Shown: positions 1 to 9,768, numbered from the stretch's first letter. The stretch is DNA of 64,000 bases from Dyadobacter sediminis (GCF_005860765.1 NZ_VCEI01000011.1:1279819-1343818); one strand, 5' to 3'. The notes: generated from the letters alone by a model not told the origin. Made by a program: numbers and translations.

Positions 1-2044
1 GCTGGGCCTGAATGTTGCCGGAAGCTACTCCAAGTCCAGCCTTGCCAATACGGACGGCCGCAGCAATGTAGTCGGTCTGACGCTCATCAGTGACCCGCGT
101 TATCCGGCGTATGATGAAAAAGGAGAACTGATCCCGTACTACAACGGCGTTGGCGATATTTTCGGATTTCCGAACCCTTTGTACATGCTGAAAAACATCA
201 AGAGAAACCGCTATATCGCGGACGTTCTTGCAAATGGATACGTAGAAGTCAATATTGCCAAAGGTCTGAAATTCCGGTCATCGCTGAATACCAAGATCAA
301 TTACAATACTTATAAGGAATACGTGCCTTCCACCATCGGGCTTGCCATTGCAACCGGCAGTGCCGGTGCACCGCCAAGGATCGCCACCGAACGGGACGAC
401 TCGGAAGAGCTGATCAATTATTCTGCCGATCAGCTGCTTACTTACAATACGAACTTTGGCGAGAATCACCATTTTGATGCATTGCTGGGTTATACCGCAC
501 AGCAGGAAACGGTAAAAGGGCTTTATGGCTCGGGCAATACTTTTCCCGACGACCTTACACCCTATCTCGGCAACGCGACCATCCGTTCCTCCAATTCCAT
601 TGAAAGAAAATGGACGATGATTGCTTACGTAGCCCGTCTGAATTACTCCTTCAAGGATAAGTACCTGCTTTCCGCCACCATGCGCCGGGAAGGAAGTTCA
701 AGGTTCAGTGAAGGACATAAATTCGGGAATTTCCCGGCAGTTTCACTCGGATGGAGACTTTCAGAAGAATCCTTTATTCCAAAAGCGGCCTGGCTGACGG
801 ATTTCAAACTCCGGGCCAGCTGGGGTATGACTGGAAACAACAGCTACTCCGTCAGTGCAAACAACAACTTTGGCATCGGACAAAATGCCGGTGACGACGG
901 CAACTATGCAAGTCTGGCTTTTCTGGGAATCAACAACTACATTCTCGGAAATACGCTTGCATCGGGGAAAACGGTGACACGCTTTGCAAATTCGGAACTT
1001 ACGTGGGAAAAATCGGATCAGCTGGACGTCGGCTTCGACCTTTCCACATTCAACAACCGCCTGATCTTTACCGTGGAATATTATAAAAAGATTACAGACG
1101 ACATGCTGCTGGGTTACAACATTCCCGCTGTTTCAGGATTTACAACTACTCTGAAAAATCTGGGTAAAGTTCAGAATCAGGGCGTCGAAATTGCAGCAAC
1201 GTACCGCATTAAAGTCGGGGCAGTTAACCTGAGAACCAACGCGAACATTACTTTCAACCGAAACAAAGTACTTGCGATCCGGGGCCAGAACGATTTTATT
1301 CTTCAGGGAAGCCAGTACGGCGGGTACAATATCCAGCAGGTCGGACGTCCGATCGGGATGCTTTTCGGTTATAAAAAACTGGGCATATTCAACACGCAGG
1401 CAGAAATTGACGCTGCGCCAAAACAGGACGGCGCGGTTCCGGGTGCCATGAAATTTGCCGATCTGCACGGCGCACCCGACGGCGGTCCGGACGGGATTGT
1501 TTCCTACGACACGAAGGATATGACCGAAATCGGTAACCCGAATCCCAAGTTCAACTGGGCCTGGACCGTAGGCGCAGATTACAAGCGCTTTGACCTGAAT
1601 GTCCTTCTGATGGGCGCTTACAAATTTGACGTTTACCGGAATATCGAAGCCTCCACGATGAACATGGACGGCGTTTTCAACGTGCTGGAAAAAGCCAAAG
1701 ACCGATGGAGATCGCCTGAACATCCGGGCTCCAACCCGAATGCCAAAAACTCGCAGGGCGGAACCGATTATTTCAAATGGTCGCGCGAAAGCAGCGAGCG
1801 GTATGTTTACGACGGCACGCATATGTGGATCAAAAACGTCACAATCGGCTATACGCTTCCGAAACTGGCAAATGTACTGTCGGATGCGCGTGTGTTCGTG
1901 AATGCGGCAAACCTGCTGATCGTAACCAAATATCCCGGAAACAACCCGGATGCAGGCGTAAGAGGCGGAACGGAACTTAACAATGACGACGAATCCTACC
2001 CTGTTCCAAGAACATTCTCTGCCGGTATCAAACTTAATTTCTAA
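1..2044 (+). CDS. SusC/RagA-type TonB-linked outer membrane transporter, 5' truncated by the window
   Basis: The reading frame is open from base 2 to the stop at 2042-2044, so 680 C-terminal residues are visible of a family that is usually about 1000 long. The signal peptide, carboxypeptidase-like domain and plug lie outside the window. What is visible is the beta-barrel: alternating aromatic strands, motifs such as LLGYTAQQ, LRASWGMTGNNS and GNPNPKFNWAW, and a terminal strand ending in KLNF with a C-terminal aromatic residue. SusC proteins form the TonB-dependent channel that takes up oligosaccharides or peptides together with a SusD lid. A susD gene follows within 5 bases. The substrate cannot be read from the sequence. 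The first ATG in the frame (179) is internal, not the start. Confidence 0.95.
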   Translation, partial: LGLNVAGSYSKSSLANTDGRSNVVGLTLISDPRYPAYDEKGELIPYYNGVGDIFGFPNPLYMLKNIKRNRYIADVLANGYVEVNIAKGLKFRSSLNTKINYNTYKEYVPSTIGLAIATGSAGAPPRIATERDDSEELINYSADQLLTYNTNFGENHHFDALLGYTAQQETVKGLYGSGNTFPDDLTPYLGNATIRSSNSIERKWTMIAYVARLNYSFKDKYLLSATMRREGSSRFSEGHKFGNFPAVSLGWRLSEESFIPKAAWLTDFKLRASWGMTGNNSYSVSANNNFGIGQNAGDDGNYASLAFLGINNYILGNTLASGKTVTRFANSELTWEKSDQLDVGFDLSTFNNRLIFTVEYYKKITDDMLLGYNIPAVSGFTTTLKNLGKVQNQGVEIAATYRIKVGAVNLRTNANITFNRNKVLAIRGQNDFILQGSQYGGYNIQQVGRPIGMLFGYKKLGIFNTQAEIDAAPKQDGAVPGAMKFADLHGAPDGGPDGIVSYDTKDMTEIGNPNPKFNWAWTVGADYKRFDLNVLLMGAYKFDVYRNIEASTMNMDGVFNVLEKAKDRWRSPEHPGSNPNAKNSQGGTDYFKWSRESSERYVYDGTHMWIKNVTIGYTLPKLANVLSDARVFVNAANLLIVTKYPGNNPDAGVRGGTELNNDDESYPVPRTFSAGIKLNF

Positions 2045-2049
2045 CCTTG

Positions 2050-3564
2050 ATGAACATGAAAAATATAACCGCCATTGGTATCATTGCATTGATGCTGCTT
2101 CATACTTCATGCAGTGAGGATTTTCTGGATCAGACCGATCCGACGAAAGTGGGCGTTGACCTGTTTTATAAAAATGAAGCGCAGGCAAAACAGGCGCTGA
2201 ACGGCGTTTACGGCTCGCTTCAGAATATTACAAATAATGCGTATCTGTTCGGTGAATTTCAGACGGACAACACCACCGTGGACCTCAATCCTTCTGACCG
2301 CGGCGGTGCCGGCGGCTGGGAAGCTTTTGAATTTTCGACTGTAAATTCCGGAAACGGTGAAATTGCAACGCTCTGGAATTCCTATTATGCGGCGTTGTAC
2401 AACCTGAACCTCACGCTGGAAAAACTGGCAACGGCGACGATGGATGACACACCCAAAAAGGAAATTGAAGGGCAGCTGAAATTTCTGCGGGCATACCTAT
2501 ACTTCAATCTTGTCCAGTACTTCGGTGACGTTGTAATTGTTACTTCTACTTTGGCCGTGCCCGATCCGGCATTTGATCTGGTTCGTTCGCCGCAGGCGGA
2601 AGTATGGGCGCTGATCGAGAAAGACCTTTCCGAAGCCGTTGCCCTGCTGCCGGCTGCTTACTCCAGTGCTGCGGACAAAGGAAGGGCTACAAAAGGCGCT
2701 GCGCTTGGCCTGCTCGGAAAAGTGTATCTCACCAACAAGAAATATGCCGAAGCCGTAACAACCCTGAAAGAAGTAACAACCCTGGGCTATTCCCTGAACG
2801 CGAACTATGCGGACAACTTTGATCCGTCACCGGCCAAAAAAAACGGTCCGGAATCCTTGTTTGAAATTCAGTATCAGGGCGATAACGATCTTGGCGAACA
2901 AAGTTCATTTGAATATGTATTTGCGCCGAGGGTTTCCAAAGGTGCTGTGACCGGTTATTCTGCCGGGGCCAATGGCGGCAGAAATGCACCGACAAACGAC
3001 ATCATCGCGGCTTATGAAAAAGGGGATCTGAGAAAAGACCTGTCACTGAAAACCGGATTTACACTCGACGGCGTTTTTTACCCTGTGACGTATGTAAGCA
3101 AATACAATTATCCGCATACCATTGTACAGCGCACCAATACGAACTGGCCGGTGCTGCGTTATGCCGATGTGCTTTTAATGCTTGCGGAAGTCATCAACGA
3201 ACAGTCCGGGCCTACTGCCGAGGCACACGGTTATCTGAATCAGGTCCGGAAACGTGCAGGGCTGGCTGATGTGACCGGGCTTGATAAAACAACTTTCAGA
3301 ACGGCCGTTCTGAAAGAAAGAAGAGTGGAACTGGCATTTGAAAACCACCGCTGGTTTGATCTGAAAAGAACGATGACACCGGCTGAATGGGCTGCGTTCA
3401 TGAATGCACATGGCGCTAAAGAAAGAGCAAACCCGACCATTGCAAGAGGAAATGTACCTTTTAACACAACCGATTATGTGTATACCGAAAACGAATATTA
3501 TCTGCCGATCCCCGCTCCCCAGATCCTGATCAATGCCAAGCTGACGCAAAATCCGGGTTACTGA
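2050..3564 (+). CDS. SusD/RagB family nutrient-binding outer membrane lipoprotein
   Basis: This is a 504-residue protein with a lipoprotein signal: hydrophobic stretch, then LLHTSC with the lipidated Cys at about residue 21. The next residues (SEDFLDQTDPT) are typical of SusD N-termini. The middle carries the helical TPR-like SusD fold (LKFLRAYLYFNLVQYFGDVV), and the C-terminus has the conserved ERRVELAFENHRWFDLKR and YLPIPAPQILINAKLTQNPGY segments. It caps the SusC channel on the cell surface and binds substrate. The frame also allows a TTG at 2047; I chose ATG 2050, with ATG 2056 also possible. It is co-transcribed with the susC immediately upstream and followed by a terminator. Confidence 0.93.
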   Translation: MNMKNITAIGIIALMLLHTSCSEDFLDQTDPTKVGVDLFYKNEAQAKQALNGVYGSLQNITNNAYLFGEFQTDNTTVDLNPSDRGGAGGWEAFEFSTVNSGNGEIATLWNSYYAALYNLNLTLEKLATATMDDTPKKEIEGQLKFLRAYLYFNLVQYFGDVVIVTSTLAVPDPAFDLVRSPQAEVWALIEKDLSEAVALLPAAYSSAADKGRATKGAALGLLGKVYLTNKKYAEAVTTLKEVTTLGYSLNANYADNFDPSPAKKNGPESLFEIQYQGDNDLGEQSSFEYVFAPRVSKGAVTGYSAGANGGRNAPTNDIIAAYEKGDLRKDLSLKTGFTLDGVFYPVTYVSKYNYPHTIVQRTNTNWPVLRYADVLLMLAEVINEQSGPTAEAHGYLNQVRKRAGLADVTGLDKTTFRTAVLKERRVELAFENHRWFDLKRTMTPAEWAAFMNAHGAKERANPTIARGNVPFNTTDYVYTENEYYLPIPAPQILINAKLTQNPGY

Positions 3565-3618
3565 AAGGATGCTCATTGTGATTAGATTACGCATAAAAAT
3601 GCTTTTGAATGGATATAG

Positions 3619-3660
3619 CCGGGAGAAATTTCTCCGTTCCGGATTTCTCCCGGTTTTTTA
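3619..3660 (+). terminator. Rho-independent terminator after susD
   Basis: An 11-bp perfect stem, CCGGGAGAAAT paired with ATTTCTCCCGG, encloses a 13-base loop and is followed by a run of six T. It lies about 55 bases after the susD stop and probably ends the susCD transcript. Confidence 0.8.
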
Positions 3661-3771
3661 AACTATAATGAAATTATTTCGTTAATAATTTATATTCTTC
3701 AAATAGCTGTCCGAGAATAATTACTAACGGGCAAATTCATTAAGATCCTAAAACCCTTAACTTTTATTATT

Positions 3772-6126
3772 GTGTTACTTCAGGCAAACGAAACTTTCTG
3801 GCTCTGGCAACTTTTTGGAAGATTACACCCGCTGTTTGTGCATTTTCCCATCGGGCTTCTGTGTGTCGTACTTTTACTTGAAATCCTGGAATGGAGAGGC
3901 AAATCGGGCCGTTTGCGTGATGGCATCCGGATCCTGGTCTGGATCGGTGCAGGAAGCTCTGTATTGGCCGTTATTTTCGGCTGGCTGCTCGCCAGTGAAG
4001 GCGAATACAGCGGCGACAGCCTGGAAATTCACCGCTGGGCGGGAATTGCCACGATGGTTTTGTCCGTTATAACTGCTTTTTCACTTCGCACCAATCTTTT
4101 TGGAATTTACCGTTCGCTTCTGTTTCTGACTGTTTTCGGTGTTTCCTTTGCCGGGCATTACGGCGCCATGCTGACGCACGGCGACGATTATATTTCAAGC
4201 GTGCTGCCTTCTTCACAAAAATACCTGGCGGCCACCACCGAAGTTGATTTTGTCGCAAACAATTCCGGTCCGATGAGCGAGCAGCAGATTCAGGACCTGA
4301 ATGTACAGGTACGGACCATTCTTGCGCATAACTGTTACAGCTGTCATGGCGAAGGCAAAAGCAAGGGCGACCTGCGGCTGGATTCCAAGGACGGCATCAT
4401 GAAAGGCGGGGAAAACGGGTTTGTAGTCATAAAAGGCCATCCGGAACAAAGTGAGCTGATCCGAAGGGTTTCACTTCCCAAAAGCGACAAGGAAGCCATG
4501 CCGACCAAGGGCAAACGTCTCACAGAACAGGAAATCAAGGTTCTTCAGTACTGGATTGAGAAAGGCGCTGTATGGCCGGAAGGAAAGGAAAAAAGTATTT
4601 ACCGCGTCGCTGCGCTTGAACCGCGCATGCCTCAGGTTCCGGCTGCAACGGGCGATCTTGTAAAACCCGTTGACCTGCTTGTGAATGCTTACTTTGTCAA
4701 AAACAAAATCGGCTGGAAACCGGTTGTGGACGACCGGATCTATATCCGCAGGGTTTATCTGGATATCATCGGTTTGCTGCCGCCGCCGGAAAAAGTGGAA
4801 GCATTTGTTGCCGATACCCGCCCGGACAAGCGCGAAATCCTTGCGAAAGAATTGCTGAACAGAAATGACGATTACGCCCAGCACTGGATGTCGTTCTGGA
4901 ACGATGCATTACGGAACGATTATTCCGGAACGGGCTACATTACAGGCGGAAGATTCGACATTACCAAATGGCTTTACAGATCTCTGCAGGTCAACAAGCC
5001 GTATAACTGGTTTGTAAAAGAACTGATCAGCCCGAACAAGGCGTCGGAAGGATTTATAAAGGGCATCAAATGGCGCGGAACGATCAACTCCAGTCAGCGG
5101 ACCGAAATGCAGGCGGCACAGAATGTTTCGCAGGTTTTACTGGGCCTCAACCTCAAATGCGCTTCCTGTCACGACAGTTTTATCAGCGACTGGAAACTGG
5201 AAGATTCGTATGCATTCGCCAATATTTTTGCAGATACTTTACTGGAAATCAACCGCTGCGACAAACCCACAGGAAAGATCGCCGGCACCAGAATGCTGTT
5301 TCCGGAACTTGGCGAAATCAGCGTAAATGAAAGTACGGAAAAACGCCTGCGCCAACTGGCTGATTTTCTGGTGCAGCCGAAAGACGGACGGCTTTACAGA
5401 ACAGTTACGAACCGTATCTGGGCGCAGCTAATGGGCCGCGGCATCGTGGAGCCGGTCGATATGATGGACAACATGCCGTGGAGCGAAGATTTACTCGACT
5501 GGCTGGCGTCCGATTTTGCGGCCAACGGCTACGATATTAAAAAGCTGATTTACACGATTGTTACTTCCAGGACGTATCAACTGCCTTCTACTTCGGTCAA
5601 AGAAGCCGGGGATATCATGGCCAATGAATACAAATTTACGGGAATGGTCAGGCGCAGGCTTACTGCGGAGCAGTTTACTGATGCGATCAGTTTTGCATTC
5701 AATCCGATGTATGCGGATACCGCCATTGTTACCGATCTTTTGCCAAAAGACATCAAGAAAAAACTGCCATTTCCACGTGCCGGGTTTGTCAAGAACGATC
5801 CGTTCCTGACCTCACTCGGAAGGCCGAACCGTGAAACCGTAAGCACAAGCCGGACTTCACAGGCTAATTTGTTGCAGGCACTGGAACTCACCAACGGCAA
5901 TAAATTTACCGAAACGCTGAAAACCGGTTCCAAACAATGGCGCGAAAAATATCCTACTTCCGAGCTGCTTGTGACGGAACTATACAGAAAATCACTGGGA
6001 CGAACGCCTTTGCCAAAGGAAATTGCCGTAGCAAAAAAGATTCTGGGACCGGTACCAAGCGAGGAAGGAATTCAGGATCTGATGTGGGCAATCGCACTTA
6101 TTCCGGAGTTTCAACTGATTTATTAA
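3772..6126 (+). CDS. Membrane-anchored PSCyt1 cytochrome c / DUF1549 / DUF1553 protein
   Basis: 784 residues. The first ~130 residues hold about four membrane segments of the DUF2231-like type (FVHFPIGLLCVVLLLEILEW). A planctomycete-type cytochrome domain (PSCyt1) follows, with the haem motif CYSCH at residues 188-192 and the usual GKSKGDLRLDS. Then come DUF1549 (RRVYLDIIGLLPPPEKVEAF; a second CASCH near residue 463) and a C-terminal DUF1553 (RLYRTVTNRIWAQLMGRGIVEP). Such proteins are found in Planctomycetes and Bacteroidota beside DUF1501 proteins and are thought to act in periplasmic degradation; their biochemistry is unsettled. The start is GTG at 3772; no ATG precedes the first membrane helix. 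The DUF1501 partner follows 48 bases downstream. Confidence 0.88.
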   Translation: MLLQANETFWLWQLFGRLHPLFVHFPIGLLCVVLLLEILEWRGKSGRLRDGIRILVWIGAGSSVLAVIFGWLLASEGEYSGDSLEIHRWAGIATMVLSVITAFSLRTNLFGIYRSLLFLTVFGVSFAGHYGAMLTHGDDYISSVLPSSQKYLAATTEVDFVANNSGPMSEQQIQDLNVQVRTILAHNCYSCHGEGKSKGDLRLDSKDGIMKGGENGFVVIKGHPEQSELIRRVSLPKSDKEAMPTKGKRLTEQEIKVLQYWIEKGAVWPEGKEKSIYRVAALEPRMPQVPAATGDLVKPVDLLVNAYFVKNKIGWKPVVDDRIYIRRVYLDIIGLLPPPEKVEAFVADTRPDKREILAKELLNRNDDYAQHWMSFWNDALRNDYSGTGYITGGRFDITKWLYRSLQVNKPYNWFVKELISPNKASEGFIKGIKWRGTINSSQRTEMQAAQNVSQVLLGLNLKCASCHDSFISDWKLEDSYAFANIFADTLLEINRCDKPTGKIAGTRMLFPELGEISVNESTEKRLRQLADFLVQPKDGRLYRTVTNRIWAQLMGRGIVEPVDMMDNMPWSEDLLDWLASDFAANGYDIKKLIYTIVTSRTYQLPSTSVKEAGDIMANEYKFTGMVRRRLTAEQFTDAISFAFNPMYADTAIVTDLLPKDIKKKLPFPRAGFVKNDPFLTSLGRPNRETVSTSRTSQANLLQALELTNGNKFTETLKTGSKQWREKYPTSELLVTELYRKSLGRTPLPKEIAVAKKILGPVPSEEGIQDLMWAIALIPEFQLIY

Positions 6127-6174
6127 GTACAGAAATAAAAAAGACATTTAGCTGACTTTCAAGCATTCACCATC

Positions 6175-7602
6175 ATGAATACCAACTGGAACCGAAGAGA
6201 ATTTTTACAGCGTGCCAGCGCAGCGACCATGGCGGCACTGGCTGCAGGTGCTCCCGTTTCGGGTCTGCTTTCCGGGTGCAAGCGTTTTTCCGGACCTGAT
6301 TCCACGGCCGATACCGTTATTTTGTTATGGATGGCCGGCGGGATGGCGCATACCGAAACTTTCGATCCGAAGCGTTATACGCCTTTTGAAAAAGACATGG
6401 AAGGCAACCGCGTGCTGAGTACGTTCAAATCCATGCCGACTATTCTGGACGGAATCCATTTTTCGGACGGACTGCAATCCATCGGGAAAGTAATGGATAA
6501 AGGAACGCTGATCCGCTCGTATGTAGCAGCCGATATGGGCCATATTCTGCATTCGCGGCATCAGTATCACTGGCATACGTGCTATGAACCGCCGCAAACC
6601 GTTGCCGCGCCGCATATCGGTTCGTGGATCGCAAAAGAACTCGGGCCGAAAAATCCGGTTATTCCGGCTTTTGTAGACATTGGTCAGCGCTTTACGGTGG
6701 GCGAAGCTGAAGAACTTAAAGCTTTTCACACAGCGGGATTCCTTGGAAATGAGTTCGGGCCGTTTTTTATTCCCGATCCCAGTCAGGGCCTCGACAGCGT
6801 GCGACCGCCCGTAGGAATGGATGCCAAACGTTTTGAAAGGAGAAACCAGCTGTATAACGAACTGGTCAACAACAGCCCGATCGGGGAATTTGGCAGTGAT
6901 TATCAGCGTGAATCTTTGAAACGCTCGATGGAACAGGCTTATGCATTGCTCAATTCACCGGAATCCAAGGCATTCGACCTGAGTTCTGAACCCAAGGAAA
7001 GCTATAATATATACAATACGGGAAAGTTCGGGCTGGGTTGCCTGCTTGCACGCCGCCTGACCGAACAAGGAGCCCGGTTTATCAGCGTGACAACTGAATA
7101 CGAGCCGTTCAAAGGCTGGGATACACACGAAAACGGCTACACGCGGCTGATTGAAATGAAAAAGCAGATTGACGGCCCGATTGCGCAGCTTGTTAAAGAC
7201 CTCGATCAGAAAGGCCTGCTCGACAGAACCATGATTGTACTGGCCAGTGAGTTCAGCCGCGACATGATGGTGGAAGGGAAACCGGATGCAAAAGTGCTGG
7301 AACAGGTTAATCAGCCGGACATTTTATCCGATCTGAAATTTTACGGCATGCACCGCCATTTTACGGATGCCGGTTCCATGCTGCTATTTGGAGGCGGGAT
7401 CAAAAAAGGGTTTGTGTACGGAAAGACAGCCGACGAGCGGCCTTGCAAAACGATTGAAAACCCGATCAAAATTGATCAGGTGCATCAGACGATCTATCAT
7501 GCGCTGGGCATTACGGGCGATACGCATTACGAAGTTGAAAAACGGCCATTTTACACCACTCCCGACGGAAAGGGAATGCCTGTGATGGAATTGCTGGCAT
7601 AA
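6175..7602 (+). CDS. DUF1501 family Tat-exported lipoprotein
   Basis: 475 residues. The N-terminus has a twin-arginine signal (NRREFLQRAS, Arg7-Arg8) followed by a lipobox LLSGC with Cys35, so it should be folded before export and lipid-anchored. The body is DUF1501, a sulfatase/alkaline-phosphatase-like fold: ILLWMAGGMAHTETFDPK near the N-terminus, HSRHQYHW, a central GWDTHENGY and TMIVLASEFSRDMMVEGK. Some family motifs of true sulfatases, such as CxPSR, are absent. It sits directly after the PSCyt/DUF1553 gene, the usual pairing, and probably acts with it in one complex or pathway. Substrate unknown. Confidence 0.88.
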   Translation: MNTNWNRREFLQRASAATMAALAAGAPVSGLLSGCKRFSGPDSTADTVILLWMAGGMAHTETFDPKRYTPFEKDMEGNRVLSTFKSMPTILDGIHFSDGLQSIGKVMDKGTLIRSYVAADMGHILHSRHQYHWHTCYEPPQTVAAPHIGSWIAKELGPKNPVIPAFVDIGQRFTVGEAEELKAFHTAGFLGNEFGPFFIPDPSQGLDSVRPPVGMDAKRFERRNQLYNELVNNSPIGEFGSDYQRESLKRSMEQAYALLNSPESKAFDLSSEPKESYNIYNTGKFGLGCLLARRLTEQGARFISVTTEYEPFKGWDTHENGYTRLIEMKKQIDGPIAQLVKDLDQKGLLDRTMIVLASEFSRDMMVEGKPDAKVLEQVNQPDILSDLKFYGMHRHFTDAGSMLLFGGGIKKGFVYGKTADERPCKTIENPIKIDQVHQTIYHALGITGDTHYEVEKRPFYTTPDGKGMPVMELLA

Positions 7603-7667
7603 CTATCAGAATTTAGCTTTCAGCTTTTAATTATTGATACTCCTGTTTTATTCCTATTATTCTTATG

Positions 7668-7694
7668 AAAGCCGGCTTCAGATGCCGGTTTTTT
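7668..7694 (+). terminator. Rho-independent terminator after the DUF1501 gene
   Basis: The stem AAAGCCGGC pairs with GCCGGTTTT (two G-T pairs) across a loop of about seven bases and runs into six T. It lies 65 bases after the DUF1501 stop. Confidence 0.65.
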
Positions 7695-7840
7695 GCGTTA
7701 ATAATACACATTATTGGGTTAACCCCATTTATTACGGTAGTCACCACAGTAATTACAGGTTTGAACAATCTATGCAATATCTTTCTGAAAGTAAACCACC
7801 CGCAGCTATTCTGTAAATCCTCTTTTCAACAAAATCACCA

Positions 7841-7987
7841 ATGCAAATCATCAACGCTTTACTAGATCCGGCCCGCTTGTTTTTTCACCAGTATTACACT
7901 GAAGTGTACTTTGCAACGTGTGCAATTATGCTGTCTTTTTTTGCAGTAATGGCAATTTTTGCAAATTCCGACGGGAAAAGAGTTTGA
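7841..7987 (+). CDS. Possible 48-residue single-span membrane peptide
   Basis: An ATG at 7841 opens 48 codons to TGA at 7985. The product begins MQIINALLDPARLFFHQYY and has a hydrophobic span (CAIMLSFFAVMAIFA, about residues 27-41) with a charged tail (NSDGKRV). That layout is that of a small membrane protein. I do not recognise a family. It sits alone between a terminator and the convergent sigma54 regulator gene. The rest of the interval 7603-8088 shows only the terminator and weak TTAGCTT-type heptamers at 7613-7633. It could be a chance open frame in A/T-rich DNA. Confidence 0.35.
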   Translation: MQIINALLDPARLFFHQYYTEVYFATCAIMLSFFAVMAIFANSDGKRV

Positions 7988-8088
7988 AAGTCTCATGCAC
8001 TTTTCAGTTTCGTGCAAAAATAATCAGCTCCACGCGGCAACTGTATTTTACTTAAAACAATTACATTCACAACGTTTCCGCTGAGGAA

Positions 8089-9423
8089 TCAGATACTGTA
8101 TTCCTCAATCTTGCGGTAAAGCGTAGCAATGCCGATTTCCAGCAAACGCGCCGTTTCAGCTTTGTTTCCTTTACAGTGATTCAAAACTTTCTGAATATGC
8201 AGTTTTTCGGCACTTGCCATTGAAAAAGCGGACATGTATGTGTTCCTGGAAGAAATGGATTGCTGGATTTCAAACGGCAGGCTTTCCGGCTGCAGTTCGC
8301 CGTCACTGATGATAATGGACCGCTCAATGACATTTTTCAGTTCGCGGATATTCCCGATCCACTCATAATTTTCCAGCAGTTGAAGGAATTCTCCTGAATA
8401 GCCGGGATTCTTTTTGTTTGTCTGCCTGGCAAAGTAATTCAGGTAATATTCAACAAGCAGCGGAATGTCCTTGACCCTTTCCCTGAGCGGCGGCAGCATA
8501 ATCTGGAATACGTTCAGCCGGAAGTACAGATCCGGCCTGAATCTTTTCTGTTCGGACTCCACCTTTAAATCACGGTTTGTAGCGGCAATCAGGCGAAAAT
8601 TGGATTTAATCGGTTTTGTATCACCCAATTTAATGAATTCGTGCGTTTCCAGCACACGAAGCAGCCGCGCCTGCAGTTCAAGCGGAAGTTCGCCGATCTC
8701 GTCCAGAAACAAGGTGCCGTTATGCGCTTCTTCCAAAAGGCCCTTTTTATCTTTAAGTGCACCGGTAAAAGCGCCTTGCCTGTAACCGAACAGCTCACTT
8801 TCCATCATTTCCCGCCCAAATGCGCTGCAATTGAGCGCAACAAAATTCTTGTCCGCACGGGAGCTTCCGTGATGAATGGCCTGTGCAAAAACTTCTTTTC
8901 CGGTTCCTGTTTCGCCGGTGAGCAATACAACCGTATCGGTAGGCGCCACTTTTCTGGCAAGATCAATCACATTTTTCAGCGTTTGGGAATGCCCGATAAT
9001 GGCGTCGAATGAGAATTTGCTGGAAACCAAGGATTCCAGCTTCTGAAGCTTTTTCTGCAGATGCGCTTTTTCCACCGCTTTGGCAAGTAGCGGCAGGATT
9101 TTGTCGTTGTCATCCCCTTTCACAATGTAATCCATCGCCCCGTTTTTCATTGCTTTAACGCCATCTGCAATATTTCCGTTGGCCGTTAAAAGGATGATTT
9201 CTGCATGCGGATTTTTTGCTTTCAGCAACCCGATCATTTCGACTCCGTTCCTGTCCGGAAGCCTTACATCACAAAGCACGGCATCTATTTCCTGATTCTC
9301 AATCTGTTTAAGACCGGAATGGCCGTCGGCGGCTTCCACCACCTCGAACCCTTCGCCTTTTATGATCCTTGCAAGCAAAGACCGAAGTTTGTCCTCGTCA
9401 TCAATGATTAGTACGGTCTTCAA
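8089..9423 (-). CDS. Sigma54-dependent response regulator (NtrC family)
   Basis: 444 residues in three domains. The receiver spans residues 1-115, with acidic residues Asp8/Asp9, phospho-acceptor Asp52, Thr80 and Lys102. The AAA+ ATPase spans about 140-365, with Walker A GETGTGKE (170-177), the sigma54-contacting GAFTGA loop (217-222) and Walker B GTLFLDEIGE (236-245). The C-terminus is a Fis-type helix-turn-helix (NKAETARLLEIGIATLYRKI). It should activate sigma54 promoters on phosphorylation. No histidine kinase gene is adjacent, so it is an orphan here. The start is TTG; there is no ATG between it and the upstream in-frame stop. A perfect dyad lies 39-62 bases upstream. Confidence 0.93.
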   Translation of the reverse strand: MKTVLIIDDEDKLRSLLARIIKGEGFEVVEAADGHSGLKQIENQEIDAVLCDVRLPDRNGVEMIGLLKAKNPHAEIILLTANGNIADGVKAMKNGAMDYIVKGDDNDKILPLLAKAVEKAHLQKKLQKLESLVSSKFSFDAIIGHSQTLKNVIDLARKVAPTDTVVLLTGETGTGKEVFAQAIHHGSSRADKNFVALNCSAFGREMMESELFGYRQGAFTGALKDKKGLLEEAHNGTLFLDEIGELPLELQARLLRVLETHEFIKLGDTKPIKSNFRLIAATNRDLKVESEQKRFRPDLYFRLNVFQIMLPPLRERVKDIPLLVEYYLNYFARQTNKKNPGYSGEFLQLLENYEWIGNIRELKNVIERSIIISDGELQPESLPFEIQQSISSRNTYMSAFSMASAEKLHIQKVLNHCKGNKAETARLLEIGIATLYRKIEEYSI

Positions 9424-9461
9424 TTTTTGACTGTTAAAGGTAAAATCTTATTAAACGGTTC

Positions 9462-9485
9462 TGTAAACCGCAAAGCTGGTTTACA
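9462..9485. promoter_or_regulatory. Dyad TGTAAACC-N8-GGTTTACA, candidate operator
   Basis: Two perfect inverted 8-base half-sites with an 8-base spacer lie upstream of the sigma54 regulator gene, between it and the divergent membrane-protein gene. A third related half-site, TGCAAACC, follows at 9500-9507. The spacing suits a dimeric helix-turn-helix protein; autoregulation by the neighbouring regulator is an inference. The rest of the interval 9424-9768 is A/T-rich and shows nothing else I can support. Confidence 0.45.
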
Positions 9486-9768
9486 ACCATGCAAAGATTG
9501 TGCAAACCGGCCGGAATATTTTATCATAATCCTCATTTCATGACACATTCATGCATTTTACACCCAACTTTTACATTTTCACCTCCATACCCGGCCACTG
9601 CCGTGCACAATTTAATCCAATCATACAACCAAACTATTTTTCGGAACTCATATCCAACAACTTTTATAACGTGTAGAATTATTACTTTTTCAATAATTCA
9701 TATAATAAATTCAATTGCGTATAGCGTTTTTATTGCTATTTTTATTTTGAAATCACTCAACGTCTATT

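Noticed and set aside
7950..7966. Sigma54-like TGGCA...TTGCA box near 7.95 kb
   Set aside because: The distance between GG and GC is 8 bases where sigma54 promoters need 10.
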